A stretch of 64,000 nucleotides of DNA from Nereocystis luetkeana. Its lineage: Eukaryota > Sar > Phaeophyceae > Laminariales > Laminariaceae. Below, one piece after another: positions 63,861 to 64,000 of this stretch (its first letter is position 1; each line of letters opens with the position of its first letter). The translations under genes and the position numbers were made by a program. The notes beneath the pieces were generated by a model. That model was not told the origin of the DNA, did not search any database, and saw only the letters and a list, made by a program, of their open reading frames with translations. The DNA is taken from contig JARUPZ010000020.1 of NCBI GenBank assembly GCA_031213475.1, positions 930,001 to 994,000 on the forward strand, read 5' to 3'.

Positions 63861-64000
63861 CGTGGACAAAATTCGATGCTCCAGCCAAAGCTCCTACTTC
63901 AACCGCCGGCTGCTGCTCCACTCGAACAGTCAATCGCCCCAACCGTCCACCACTCGTCCAGATGACAGACACCTCGCACCCGAATGGAGCCAAAGATCCC

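Overview
The window is a piece of an intron-rich nuclear eukaryotic genome. Four conserved host genes can be read exon by exon. Their introns (up to about 7 kb) and the flanking DNA are full of transposable elements. TTAGGG-type telomere-like tracts, the SYP61/syntaxin-6 and ATG13 types, a plant/heterokont-type DD39D mariner and long TE-filled introns fit a photosynthetic stramenopile such as a brown alga. That placement is an inference: no rRNA or organelle marker is present.

Layout. (1) 1-8163: 5' part of a spermidine synthase gene on the minus strand, which continues off the left edge. (2) 11956-19079: complete GINS subunit PSF1 on the minus strand, five exons. (3) 19362-29726: complete syntaxin-6/SYP61-type Qc-SNARE on the plus strand, eight exons, head-to-head with PSF1 across 282 bp. 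(4) 31401-32714: an open DD39D mariner transposase. (5) 33121-45094: ATG13, the HORMA-domain regulatory subunit of the ATG1 autophagy kinase, on the minus strand, eleven exons. (6) 45.7-64 kb: almost entirely mobile DNA. It holds palindromic-unit arrays, a three-deep nest of MITEs, tRNA-derived SINEs, minisatellites, and a fossil Ty3/gypsy-like LTR element whose 3' LTR is split by a 2.2-kb TIR element.

The four genes serve unrelated housekeeping jobs (polyamine synthesis, DNA replication, trans-Golgi/endosomal membrane fusion, autophagy). They are linked by position only; the PSF1/SNARE pair may share a promoter.

The most unusual signal is a class of very short TA-flanked palindromes, TA-CC(A/T)GG-TA and TA-CAGCAG-TA (or TA-CTGCTG-TA), scattered through the whole window. 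At several sites where two copies of one repeat can be compared, one copy carries the motif and the other has a plain TA. The motif is therefore an insertion of CCWGG+TA, CAGAAG+TA or CTG+TA at a TA dinucleotide. This is the form expected of excision footprints of TA-targeting (Tc1/mariner-like) elements, or of an undescribed micro-insertion process.
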